Shown here one piece after another: positions 9,559 to 17,820 of a stretch of 20,544 bases of DNA. The stretch spans positions 1 through 20,544 of the forward strand of contig CAKVCJ010000006.1 of assembly GCA_934725655.1 (NCBI GenBank), in the 5' to 3' direction. Position 1 is the stretch's first letter, and each line of letters opens with the position of its first letter. The notes beneath the pieces are model-generated. The model was given only the letters and a program-made list of their open reading frames with translations. It was not told the origin of the DNA and searched no databases. The position numbers and the translations under genes are program-made. The DNA comes from an uncultured Brachyspira sp. Lineage in GTDB: Bacteria > Spirochaetota > Brachyspiria > Brachyspirales > Brachyspiraceae.

Positions 9559-10501
9559 AGGAATAACAATAATTTTAAATCTGGCATCTAATTTATGCAA
9601 TATGCAGTGTTTATATTGCTATGAGCATAACTTTAGTAAATATAATAAAATAAATAATTTAACATACGCTAAATTAGATGAAGTTAAAGAGTATCTATCT
9701 CAATTTAAAGAATATCCATATATACTTATACTTTTCCATGGCGGAGAACCTTTGTTATTTGGAAAAGATAATTTAGAAAATATATTTTATTTTATAAAAA
9801 ATAACTTCAGAAATAAATATAGGATACAAGTTCAAACTAACGGAACACTAATAGATAATGATTTTATAGAAATTTTTCTTAAATATGGAGTTGAAGTATC
9901 CATATCTTTAGACCCGTATGGAATTAGAGATTTAAGAAAATCAGAAAATTTTGAATATAGAAATATAGTCATAAACAACATGTTAATGGCGTCTAATAGA
10001 TTAAGCAATATAGGAGTAGTTTCAGTGGCTCACAAATATAATTTAAATTATTTTAAAGAATTTATAGATGAGCTAATTAAATATAATATTAAATATTTAA
10101 CCATAAATAAAATAAGATATTCCGAGCATTACACAAATTTTTATATAACTGAAAAAGAATATAATGATATGCTAAAAGAACTTCTGTTATATTGGATAAA
10201 ACATAAAAAATACAAACTTATAGATATACAACCATTTATTTCTTTATTAACAGACCATAAAATTTGTATTTATTCATCAGACAAAAACAAATGCAATTAT
10301 TTTAGAACATTTTATAATAAAGAATATAACACTAATTATTGCAGTCATATTATTAATGATATTCCCACTATTGACAACAAATGTCAAAAATGTTATATTT
10401 ATGAATGGTGCGGTTCTGGTTGTTTAGTAGAATATAAAGACAATACTTTTTGCAATTCTAGAAAAGATTTTAAAAAATTTTTAGGCACGATACATTTATG
10501 A
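9551..10501 (+). CDS. Radical SAM/SPASM peptide maturase (second of the operon)
   Basis: 316 residues. Its ATG lies eight bases inside the preceding gene, which implies translational coupling; a weak AAGG site at 9538-9541 precedes it. Motifs: Cys16-x3-Cys20-x2-Cys23 (CNMQCLYC), FHGGEP at 62-67, VQTNGT, SISLD. The C-terminal SPASM cluster has Cys248, 264, 278, 281, 287, 291 and 301, with the CQKC-x5-CGSGC core intact, so two auxiliary iron-sulfur clusters are plausible. It is shorter than the first maturase and clearly distinct from it, so the two probably perform different crosslinking or oxidation steps on the same peptide. No RRE domain. The family is a confident call; the reaction is not. 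Confidence 0.86.
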   Translation: MDRGITIILNLASNLCNMQCLYCYEHNFSKYNKINNLTYAKLDEVKEYLSQFKEYPYILILFHGGEPLLFGKDNLENIFYFIKNNFRNKYRIQVQTNGTLIDNDFIEIFLKYGVEVSISLDPYGIRDLRKSENFEYRNIVINNMLMASNRLSNIGVVSVAHKYNLNYFKEFIDELIKYNIKYLTINKIRYSEHYTNFYITEKEYNDMLKELLLYWIKHKKYKLIDIQPFISLLTDHKICIYSSDKNKCNYFRTFYNKEYNTNYCSHIINDIPTIDNKCQKCYIYEWCGSGCLVEYKDNTFCNSRKDFKKFLGTIHL

Positions 10502-13500
10502 TAATAAAAAATTTAACGGCTAACAATATATTAAATTTAAATACTAATATAGAATTAGATTGTTCAATATCTATATCGGGACTATCGGGTTCAGGGAAAA
10601 CTACATTTTGTAAAGTTATAAGCGATGAATCTTTAAAGCGTATAGTTACATTATTGCCTAAAAGCGAATACAGATTTTTGTTTTCAGAATTTCTACAAAC
10701 AAATTTTTCAGCTCAAAATATTAAAGATATTCCTTTATCATTTTTTTTAGAAAAAACTTCTATGACTTCAAATGTAAGGTCTACTGTTGGAACACATACG
10801 ACAATATTTAAAAATATTAGAAAAATATTTGCTAAAAAATATAAATGCCCTTCAGAATTTTTTTCATTTAATAACTCTAGATTTTGGTGCAAAAAATGTA
10901 AAGGTAGAGGCTCTAATTCTGGAATTGAATGTAAAGAATGTAATTCCAATAGATATTCTAATGAAATTACAAAATATACAATCTTATGTAATGATAAAGA
11001 ATATAATATTATAGATTTTAACCGCATGAACATATTTACATTGATGAAATTGTCAGATTATTTAGGATTCACTTCCGATATAATAAAAATGCTCGATAAT
11101 ATGATTAAATTAAATATAGGATATTTGTCGCTCGATAGAATAGTTAGCACTCTTTCAGGCGGAGAATATGTAAGACTATTATTATCCGAATTTATGACAT
11201 ATAGCCATAGTTCTTTATTAATAATAGACGAAATATCTATAGGTTTGGATACAAATAGTTTATATAATATATTAAATAACATAGGAAATTTAGGAGTTGA
11301 CAATCAATTATGGTTTATAGACCATAGCGATACTGTTATAAATTCTGCTGAAAACAAAATATTTTTTGGACCAAAAAGCGGAAAATATGGAGGTGAAATT
11401 GTAAAAGAGTCCCCTCGACCATTGGAAGAGATGTTTGAAATTAACGTTAATGAAGTTGATAGCTATTATATACTAAAAAATTTACATAAACGCAATATAA
11501 ATATAAAAGAATTAAAGATACCTGAAAATAGACTAACCGCCATAATAGGAGAATCTGGATGCGGGAAGTCAACTTTAGTAAAAGATTGTATAGCTCCAAT
11601 TTTTGAAAAATTATATAAAAATTCTAAATTAATTTTGATAGGACAAAATAGAAATCAGTCTATAACATCAAAATCTACTATAGAAACATTTTTAGATATA
11701 AAAAATAATATATCAAAAATTAAAAATATTGATAATAATGCTTCTATAGAAGATATAATTAATTTTATACCGCAAAAAGATAAATCATATATATACCTTA
11801 ATTCTATTATAGATTTAGGATTAGGATATTTAAATCTTAATAGAAAAATTCAAACTTTATCTACTGGAGAATTTCAATGTATTCACTTAATATCAGAATT
11901 ATTTGTATATCCTAATAAAAAAATATTGTTTATATTTGACGAACCTTCAAAAGGACTTTCTCAAAATATATTAAATAAATTTATGAAATACATCAGAAAT
12001 ATTTTAAACGATAAAAATATTACCGCTATTATGATAGAACATAACGATTATTTAATAAAGAATAGCGATTTTATAATAGACTTTGGAAAAAGAACGGATG
12101 ATATTATATCTGAATTAAAATTTGTTAACAATTTTGAATTTTATAAAAATAAAAAATGTATAAACAAAAAACATATAATAATAAAATCGGCTATTCCTAA
12201 AAATAACGGCATAGAATATATAAAGGACAATATAGAAAACTATTTTAATAAATCCGAAAATATATTTCGAGGAGGCATATTAAAAAATATATCTCAAACT
12301 GCGAGATGGATATATGGAGATTACTATTCTGACAATGTAATTCCGGAGATAACTATTGATTTTGAAAAGCAGTTATATAGTAAAAATACATTTTTATATG
12401 AATGCGCAGGGTTAGTAAATAGAATTTTATTATTGAATAATAATAAATCCGAAAATATAGAATACTTTGACTATTATAATCAAGAAAATCTTTGTAAATG
12501 TTGTCAAGGAAATTCTAATATAGAATCTTTCGATATATCAAAAATAATAAAGAATGAAAATAAAAATTTATGGAATGGATTATTTGAAGACGATATAATG
12601 AAAGCTATAAAAAATTATAATTATCAGAAAATAAAATTCTTATTTAAAGAAGTAAAAAAAGAGACGGGGTTAGATTTAAATAAAGAATTCAGTTCTATGA
12701 ATAAAGAAGAAAAAACAATATTTTTATATGGATATTGGAAAACAGATTTCTATGATACCGATAAGAATACAAGGCGATATTGGAAGGGTATGATTTTTTT
12801 GATAAAAAAATATATGAAGCAATCTAATAGCAAATTAAAAGACATTATAAATAAGTCAAAAAACGAAATAGTATGCCCTATTTGTAATGGAAATATATTA
12901 AATCATGATATAAATTATTTAGTAAACGGAAAAGATATTAGAACAATATTATCAGATACTATAGAAAAAAATTATAAAATACTTTCTAATATAGATATTA
13001 TAAAAGATTTATCAGAAATATTAGGTAAAGATATAAAATTAAACGAGGATGTTTCTAAATTAGATTTTTATAAACAAGCTAAATTAAAGCTTATTGAATT
13101 ATTATATTCAAGTTTTTATGGTTTCAATATAGTATTAAAAAATATAAATCCATTTAAAGACTATGCAAATAAAATAATAGAAAATATATCGGTTAATAAT
13201 AAAGTTATAATTTGCGATTATGAAGGAATTAATAAAACTAAAGACGATATTTTAAGAGAATGTTTTCCTGATTCTAAATATTCATCTTTTGTATATGAAT
13301 TATTTGGATATAAAAAAATACATACAGATATAAATAAAATTAGAAAAGATTATCCATGCGAATATTGCGGCGGTAAAAAAGTATTAAAAGAAGAAGGAGT
13401 CTTTGAAGGCATTGATTATGAAGTTCCATGCGATAGCTGTAATGAAACGGGTTTATCCGAAAAAGGATTAAATAGTAAAGTAAATGGATATTTAGTAAAA

Positions 13501-13644
13501 ACATGGCTTAACGGTAAAATATCGGATTTTATAAGATACGATAAAAAAATAGAAAATATAAAAAATATACGCATTAGCATGAGAATAAAAGAACTTAATA
13601 AAAAAGAGTTGATAGAATTATACAACTATTTAAAGGCAAAATAA
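10498..13644 (+). CDS. Rearranged UvrA-like ABC ATPase
   Basis: 1048 residues; starts by ATGA overlap with the preceding stop. First ABC half: Walker A GLSGSGKTT (28-36), VRSTVGTHTTIF, zinc motif Cys131/134/145/148, signature LSGGE (219-223), Walker B IIDE (D244, E245), H-loop His276. Second half: Walker A GESGCGKST (351-359), a degenerate signature LSTGE (454-458), Walker B FDEP (D481-P483), His515. Residues ~545-1048 have no P-loop but match UvrA insert regions: CKCC near 664, GLDLNKEF...TIFLYG, RRYWKGMIFLIKKYM, CPICNGN, VIICDYEGINKTKDD, then PCEYCGG...EVPCDSCNETG. UvrA is normally about 940 residues with these zinc modules inside the ABC halves. Here they follow them, as if a third half lost its ATPase core. 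It is not housekeeping uvrA. Role: possibly resistance to a DNA-binding product (as UvrA-like DrrC of the daunorubicin cluster) or ATP-driven maturation. Confidence 0.85.
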   Translation: MIIKNLTANNILNLNTNIELDCSISISGLSGSGKTTFCKVISDESLKRIVTLLPKSEYRFLFSEFLQTNFSAQNIKDIPLSFFLEKTSMTSNVRSTVGTHTTIFKNIRKIFAKKYKCPSEFFSFNNSRFWCKKCKGRGSNSGIECKECNSNRYSNEITKYTILCNDKEYNIIDFNRMNIFTLMKLSDYLGFTSDIIKMLDNMIKLNIGYLSLDRIVSTLSGGEYVRLLLSEFMTYSHSSLLIIDEISIGLDTNSLYNILNNIGNLGVDNQLWFIDHSDTVINSAENKIFFGPKSGKYGGEIVKESPRPLEEMFEINVNEVDSYYILKNLHKRNINIKELKIPENRLTAIIGESGCGKSTLVKDCIAPIFEKLYKNSKLILIGQNRNQSITSKSTIETFLDIKNNISKIKNIDNNASIEDIINFIPQKDKSYIYLNSIIDLGLGYLNLNRKIQTLSTGEFQCIHLISELFVYPNKKILFIFDEPSKGLSQNILNKFMKYIRNILNDKNITAIMIEHNDYLIKNSDFIIDFGKRTDDIISELKFVNNFEFYKNKKCINKKHIIIKSAIPKNNGIEYIKDNIENYFNKSENIFRGGILKNISQTARWIYGDYYSDNVIPEITIDFEKQLYSKNTFLYECAGLVNRILLLNNNKSENIEYFDYYNQENLCKCCQGNSNIESFDISKIIKNENKNLWNGLFEDDIMKAIKNYNYQKIKFLFKEVKKETGLDLNKEFSSMNKEEKTIFLYGYWKTDFYDTDKNTRRYWKGMIFLIKKYMKQSNSKLKDIINKSKNEIVCPICNGNILNHDINYLVNGKDIRTILSDTIEKNYKILSNIDIIKDLSEILGKDIKLNEDVSKLDFYKQAKLKLIELLYSSFYGFNIVLKNINPFKDYANKIIENISVNNKVIICDYEGINKTKDDILRECFPDSKYSSFVYELFGYKKIHTDINKIRKDYPCEYCGGKKVLKEEGVFEGIDYEVPCDSCNETGLSEKGLNSKVNGYLVKTWLNGKISDFIRYDKKIENIKNIRISMRIKELNKKELIELYNYLKAK

Positions 13645-14642
13645 TGTTAACTTACGATTTAAAAGTCGGATATTCATGCAATAATAAATGCAAACATTGC
13701 GTTATAGCCGATAGCAACGATAAACTTATTAATAATAATATTAATGCGGATTTAACTACTGAAGAATGTTTAAATCTAATAAATGAAAACATTAATAAAG
13801 GCATAGATAAAATAGTTCTTACTGGAGGAGAAGTTACTTTAAGAAAAGATTTTGATATTTTATTAAAAAAATGCAACGATAATAATCTTTTTATAACTAT
13901 ACAAACCAACGGCAGAAGATTATATAAAAAATTTGTTTTAAATTCTATAAAAAATATTGATAATATAAAATTTGTAGTCGCTTTACATGGAGCGAAAGCG
14001 AAAACGCATGACAATATAACCTGTATTAAAGGAAGTTTTAATGAAACTATAAAAGGAATTTCCGCCATTATAAATATTAATAAAATTGTTATATTAAAAG
14101 TAGTTATATCTAAAATTAACGCCGAAGAATTACCCTATATAGTAAATGTAGCTAATGAGTTAGGAGTTAAATATATATGTTTTGCATTTCCGCATGGTCA
14201 AGGAAACGCCAGAAAAAATTTTAACGATGTTATACCAAAATATTCATATTTGCAGCCTATATTAGAAAAAATAATAGAAAATTCAAAAATATATAATATA
14301 AATATAGAATTTGAAGCCATACCTTTCTGTATAATATATAAACATATGCATTTAGTTGGGGAATTAAAATATTTAAAAAGCTCCGAAATATGTTCGCAGG
14401 TTCATGAAGATATTTTTGATTGGAATAAAATACGACATTCTATAAAATCCAAAGGCGCAAATTGTAAAAAATGCGCGTTATATTCTATTTGCGAAGGTCC
14501 TTGGTCGGAATATACGGATGCTTTTGGATTTGACGAGCTAAAACCAATAATAGTTTCAAGTTTGCAAAAAGAAAGAATACTAAACGCCTTGCATAATATT
14601 TACGCTAAAGGCGATTTAGAAATAGTAAATTTCAATCCGTAA
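13644..14642 (+). CDS. Radical SAM protein with twitch/SPASM-like C-terminus
   Basis: 332 residues; ATG shares one base with the preceding TAA (TAATG), with AAAGG at 13632-13636 upstream. The radical SAM motif is Cys12-x3-Cys16-x2-Cys19 (CNNKCKHC). It is followed by LTGGEVTLRKDFD (GGE at 61-63; Val where most relatives have Pro) and IQTNGR. The C-terminal cluster is small: Cys250, then Cys274-x2-Cys277-x5-Cys283 in a CKKCALYSICEGPW-type segment, consistent with one auxiliary cluster. It differs from the FHGGEP-type maturases of the operon and looks closer to MoaA/PqqE-like enzymes. As last gene of the operon it would do another redox step on the peptide or on a nucleotide-derived part. Its last 43 bases overlap the 3' end of the opposing gene. 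Confidence 0.83.
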   Translation: MLTYDLKVGYSCNNKCKHCVIADSNDKLINNNINADLTTEECLNLINENINKGIDKIVLTGGEVTLRKDFDILLKKCNDNNLFITIQTNGRRLYKKFVLNSIKNIDNIKFVVALHGAKAKTHDNITCIKGSFNETIKGISAIININKIVILKVVISKINAEELPYIVNVANELGVKYICFAFPHGQGNARKNFNDVIPKYSYLQPILEKIIENSKIYNINIEFEAIPFCIIYKHMHLVGELKYLKSSEICSQVHEDIFDWNKIRHSIKSKGANCKKCALYSICEGPWSEYTDAFGFDELKPIIVSSLQKERILNALHNIYAKGDLEIVNFNP

Positions 14643-16501
14643 GGGGCTTTCATATCGTTTTCAAATGCATTTTGCAACTCTTCTATTAACGATACAGGCT
14701 CTTTTACTTTTGGACCTATTATTATTTCTCTTAAAGCGTCATTTTCAAAAATATTTACATATTCCTTACATAAAGAATCTTTACCATTATCATAATATAT
14801 GTCGCTATCCGATAATTTAGCTATTCTTAATATTCTCATCTCTTGCTCTTCTACAAATGCGCTGTCTTTAATTAGATACCGTATATTAATCAATAATCTA
14901 TACGCCTTATTTAACGCTTCTTTATCATTTTTTAAGTCTTTTAATTTTTCAAAAATTCTATTAAATATATAACCTACTCTATCCCCTAATTTAAGATTAT
15001 CATCTTTTTTATTTTTCTTATTATTCCATCTATAATCCTTTTTATTTAAATCAACCTCTATGTTTTTGTAGTCGGAAGCGGTTGGATTAAATATTAATTT
15101 ATTCTGCTCTCTATTGTAATATAAAACAAAATATATAGGCAATAATTTATTCTGCTCATCGGCTATAGGCGTGGATGGATGATAGAAAAAAGTATCAAAT
15201 AAATTTTTATTGAATACTAGACAAACTCCAGTTCCTTCATCTTTTCCATCTATACTATATTTAGTATTTTTGCCATATAATCTAAACATCGTAAGCGAAT
15301 CTCTTAATCTTGTAAAAGATTCTTGCAAAATAGTGAACGATATATTTTTTTTCTTTACAGCAAAATTATTTTCTATATCGTTAGAATCTATATATATTAA
15401 ATTCTTATTTAAGATATCATGCAGTATTTTACCCTCTTTAGGGTCATTAACTTTAGATATACTAAACATTTTTAATTTACTTTTAGGGTCCTTTGTTAAA
15501 GCCTTTAATACTCCTATGCTCATGTAGGTGCTAATATCTTTTATATTCCCTTTCTTCTTAATAGATAATAAATCTAAAAGCATATATTGTAATATCCATA
15601 ATTCTTTTAATTCTTTTTTATATTTATCTTTATTACTTACTACAGAATTAAAATATTCTTCTTTTTCCCAGATATAATCAAATTTCGCAATACTTCCTAA
15701 AATATTATTAAATTCATCATCAGTAATATTGCCTTCTTTTTTAGAAATATATACTTTTTTAGAAATATATACTTTTTTAGAAATATATACTTTTTTAGAA
15801 ATATATACTTTTTTAGAAATATATACTATAACTCTATGAATTATAAAATGAATATCTATAATATTTTTGCACTTATCTTTATTAATTAAATTATCATATT
15901 CAAATATTTTTAAGAATTCATCTATATTAGATTTTTCAAACTCTAATATTTTTATATTATAATATCCAATAATTGCGCTTTCATATACGCTACTGTCATT
16001 ACTTTTAATAGCATTTTCATAATCTTCTATAATTTTACTATATTCAATTTCATTATCGCCTTCAATTTCTTTCAAATTATGCGATGCATTTGCTTTGTGA
16101 ACAATATATTCATACCTTTTATCATTGAAAATATAATCAACTTTATCGACAAATTCTATTGCCTTGTTATAATACTCTATTACTTTTCTATAATAAGATT
16201 TTATTTTTTTTTCATATTTTTTAGGTTCTAATAATTTAATTTTTTCATTGTAAATAGAAGCTAAAATAGAATATTCATTATAGGTTTTATCATTATCATC
16301 AATTTTATTTATGAAATTTTCCGCTTTATTTAGATGGTTTATATTATTCTCTATCCTAGCTAATTCATAATAAATTTCCGCCTTTTTGAATAATATGTCG
16401 TTTTTATCACCTTTATTATGATTATATTTTTTTTCTAAAATTTCCAGACATTTATCATACTGCTTTTTAGAAAAATATATCATGCAATCATACGGTATCA
16501 T
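14600..16501 (-). CDS. TPR-like protein with C-terminal DUF2971 domain
   Basis: 633 residues. The start is supported by GAGGAG at 16513-16508, six bases before the ATG. Residues 1 to ~230 are regular Lys/Glu/Tyr-rich helical repeats of TPR character (LFKKAEIYYELARIENN; YYNKAIEFVDKV). Residues ~226-256 are five copies of VYISKK, encoded by an 18-base tandem repeat. From ~330 on it resembles DUF2971: SKVNDPKEG near 350, SLTMFRLYGK near 407, GTGVCLVFN near 425, then EEQEMRILRI, EIIIGPKV and PYGLKFTISKSPLA at the end. DUF2971 has no established biochemical function. No signal peptide or membrane span is seen. It follows the radical SAM gene at 16515 by 13 bases, so both are likely co-transcribed. 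Whether it serves the peptide pathway is unknown. Confidence 0.75.
   Translation of the reverse strand: MIPYDCMIYFSKKQYDKCLEILEKKYNHNKGDKNDILFKKAEIYYELARIENNINHLNKAENFINKIDDNDKTYNEYSILASIYNEKIKLLEPKKYEKKIKSYYRKVIEYYNKAIEFVDKVDYIFNDKRYEYIVHKANASHNLKEIEGDNEIEYSKIIEDYENAIKSNDSSVYESAIIGYYNIKILEFEKSNIDEFLKIFEYDNLINKDKCKNIIDIHFIIHRVIVYISKKVYISKKVYISKKVYISKKVYISKKEGNITDDEFNNILGSIAKFDYIWEKEEYFNSVVSNKDKYKKELKELWILQYMLLDLLSIKKKGNIKDISTYMSIGVLKALTKDPKSKLKMFSISKVNDPKEGKILHDILNKNLIYIDSNDIENNFAVKKKNISFTILQESFTRLRDSLTMFRLYGKNTKYSIDGKDEGTGVCLVFNKNLFDTFFYHPSTPIADEQNKLLPIYFVLYYNREQNKLIFNPTASDYKNIEVDLNKKDYRWNNKKNKKDDNLKLGDRVGYIFNRIFEKLKDLKNDKEALNKAYRLLINIRYLIKDSAFVEEQEMRILRIAKLSDSDIYYDNGKDSLCKEYVNIFENDALREIIIGPKVKEPVSLIEELQNAFENDMKAPYGLKFTISKSPLA
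15736..15825 (-). repeat. Five perfect 18-base tandem repeats inside the TPR/DUF2971 gene
   Basis: The plus-strand unit CTTTTTTAGAAATATATA occurs at 15736, 15754, 15772, 15790 and 15808 without a mismatch. The unit is six codons long, so gain or loss by slipped-strand pairing changes protein length without breaking the frame. Its product is a repeated VYISKK spacer between the helical and DUF2971 parts. Confidence 0.95.
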
Positions 16502-16514
16502 ATAATACTCCTCG

Positions 16515-17546
16515 TTATTTATTTAAATAATATAATATATAATTTTTTATCTCTATTCTGTATTGACAATATTCTATCAATAAATCTCTATTATATTTTT
16601 TATAAATATTTATTATTGAAGGACAACCGCCAGAGCATAATTTTAGCATACTGCATTCTTTGCAATATTCTATTTCTTCTTCTATATATTTTGGATATGA
16701 ATCAAAAATTGTTTCGCTTTTTTCATAAGTATGCATTGCATCGCAATATCTTATAGAACCATCGGAATATATAGAATAAAATTTATTACATTTTATCATA
16801 AATTTATTTACATGCGAATTAAGTCCAGATATTATATCCGTTATTGGGTCCAATTTAAAATTATTATATGTTTTATATTTTATCATATAATTAAACGCAT
16901 TTTTTAGAGCTTTTAAATATTGTTTAGGTGTAATAGCCCACTCTTTCAAGCCATTATCATCTATATCAAAGCATGGATTAAGTTTTAAAAATTTAATATT
17001 TTTAAAACCGGAAAAATACTTCATTATACTATTTACCGAATTATATGATTTAGAATTTATAGTTGCTATACATCTAAATTTTATATTTTTTGAATCTATC
17101 GAATGTAAGAAATTATCCACTTTATTAAAAGAGTTTTCTTTATTTATAATTCTAAAATAATTAGATTTAAAATCACCATCTAAACTAACGCTTAAATCCA
17201 AATCATTTTTATTATGGTAAAAATAATCTACCCATTCATTATTTAAGTATCCATTAGTTTGTATAGACGGTTTCTTTTCAAAATTTAATTTTTTTATATG
17301 AGATAAAATCTTATCAATATTATCAATACCTATAAGAGTAGGTTCTCCTCCATGGAATATTATATGAGTATCTTTTGGAAGTGTAGAAATAATATTTATT
17401 ATATTATCAAAATTGAATTTTATTTGCTCATCTCTAAAATCTTTTATTATTTCTGAACAATATAGACAGTTCATATTACATTTATTACCATTCAACTTTA
17501 ATAAAACTGTTTTTGGGTCGTTAAAAGCATAAGAACAAACTTCCAT
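16515..17546 (-). CDS. Radical SAM/SPASM peptide maturase of the opposing operon
   Basis: 343 residues. Motifs: Cys23-x3-Cys27-x2-Cys30 (CNMNCLYC), FHGGEP at 64-69, IQTNGY, VSLDGD, and LKLNPCFDI. The C-terminal SPASM region has an early Cys pair (IKCNKFYSIYSDGSIRYC), then CKECSMLKLCSGGC and a final YCQYR, so the auxiliary-cluster ligands look complete. It is most like the first maturase of the plus operon (ITPTEF versus ITPKQY, IEPILSIF versus LDPITDII), suggesting duplication and divergence. No small precursor ORF lies upstream, so its substrate may be the 6479-6619 peptide in trans. The ATG at 17546 has no Shine-Dalgarno site and sits seven bases after a -10 box, pointing to a leaderless message. 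Confidence 0.87.
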   Translation of the reverse strand: MEVCSYAFNDPKTVLLKLNGNKCNMNCLYCSEIIKDFRDEQIKFNFDNIINIISTLPKDTHIIFHGGEPTLIGIDNIDKILSHIKKLNFEKKPSIQTNGYLNNEWVDYFYHNKNDLDLSVSLDGDFKSNYFRIINKENSFNKVDNFLHSIDSKNIKFRCIATINSKSYNSVNSIMKYFSGFKNIKFLKLNPCFDIDDNGLKEWAITPKQYLKALKNAFNYMIKYKTYNNFKLDPITDIISGLNSHVNKFMIKCNKFYSIYSDGSIRYCDAMHTYEKSETIFDSYPKYIEEEIEYCKECSMLKLCSGGCPSIINIYKKYNRDLLIEYCQYRIEIKNYILYYLNK

Positions 17547-17553
17547 AAATAAT

Positions 17554-17581
17554 ATTATACATTATATTGTAAATTTGTAAA
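17554..17581 (-). promoter_or_regulatory. Promoter of the minus-strand radical SAM/DUF2971 operon
   Basis: On the minus strand, TTTACA (17581-17576), a 16-base spacer, and TATAAT (17559-17554). Seven bases separate the -10 box from the ATG, so transcription would start at or next to the start codon. A second TTTACA at 17573-17568 is only eight bases from the -10 and is less suitable. Confidence 0.6.
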
Positions 17582-17820
17582 ATATTATATTTAGAATTTT
17601 TATAAATTTCTCTATGCAAATAATAATTATAAAAAATAAATTTAAGGATTAATATTAGATAAAAAATATGTTATACTAAACTAATTAATAGAATAAAGCT
17701 AAAATGAGTATTAAAAAACACATTTTTATTTAATAAAATATAATATTTTCTATTCCATATAAATAGTGATAATTTTTTTATATTCTTACTTTACTCCTTA
17801 TACCATTATTTATTTAAGCT
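17582..17820. other. Non-coding spacer upstream of the minus-strand operon
   Basis: AT-rich spacer between the radical SAM promoter and the 3' end of the DUF2142 remnant. The longest start-led frame noticed, from ATG 17704, has only nine codons (MSIKKHIFI). No terminator with a GC-rich stem is visible. Confidence 0.45.

Noticed and set aside
10713..11303. Opposite-strand open frames inside the UvrA-like gene.
   Set aside because: They are antisense shadows of well-conserved ATPase motifs and have no ribosome site or recognisable product.
10498..13644. Housekeeping excinuclease uvrA.
   Set aside because: Domain order, the degenerate second signature, the trailing zinc modules and the position inside a radical SAM operon all differ from repair UvrA.
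14600..14660. The C-terminus of the DUF2971 protein (PYGLKFTISKSPLA) as a second core peptide.
   Set aside because: A glycine/lysine/serine-rich ending of this kind is what I would expect of DUF2971 proteins, and there is no leader-like boundary before it.
15736..15825. CRISPR-like array.
   Set aside because: The 18-base units are contiguous with no spacers and lie in frame within a coding sequence.
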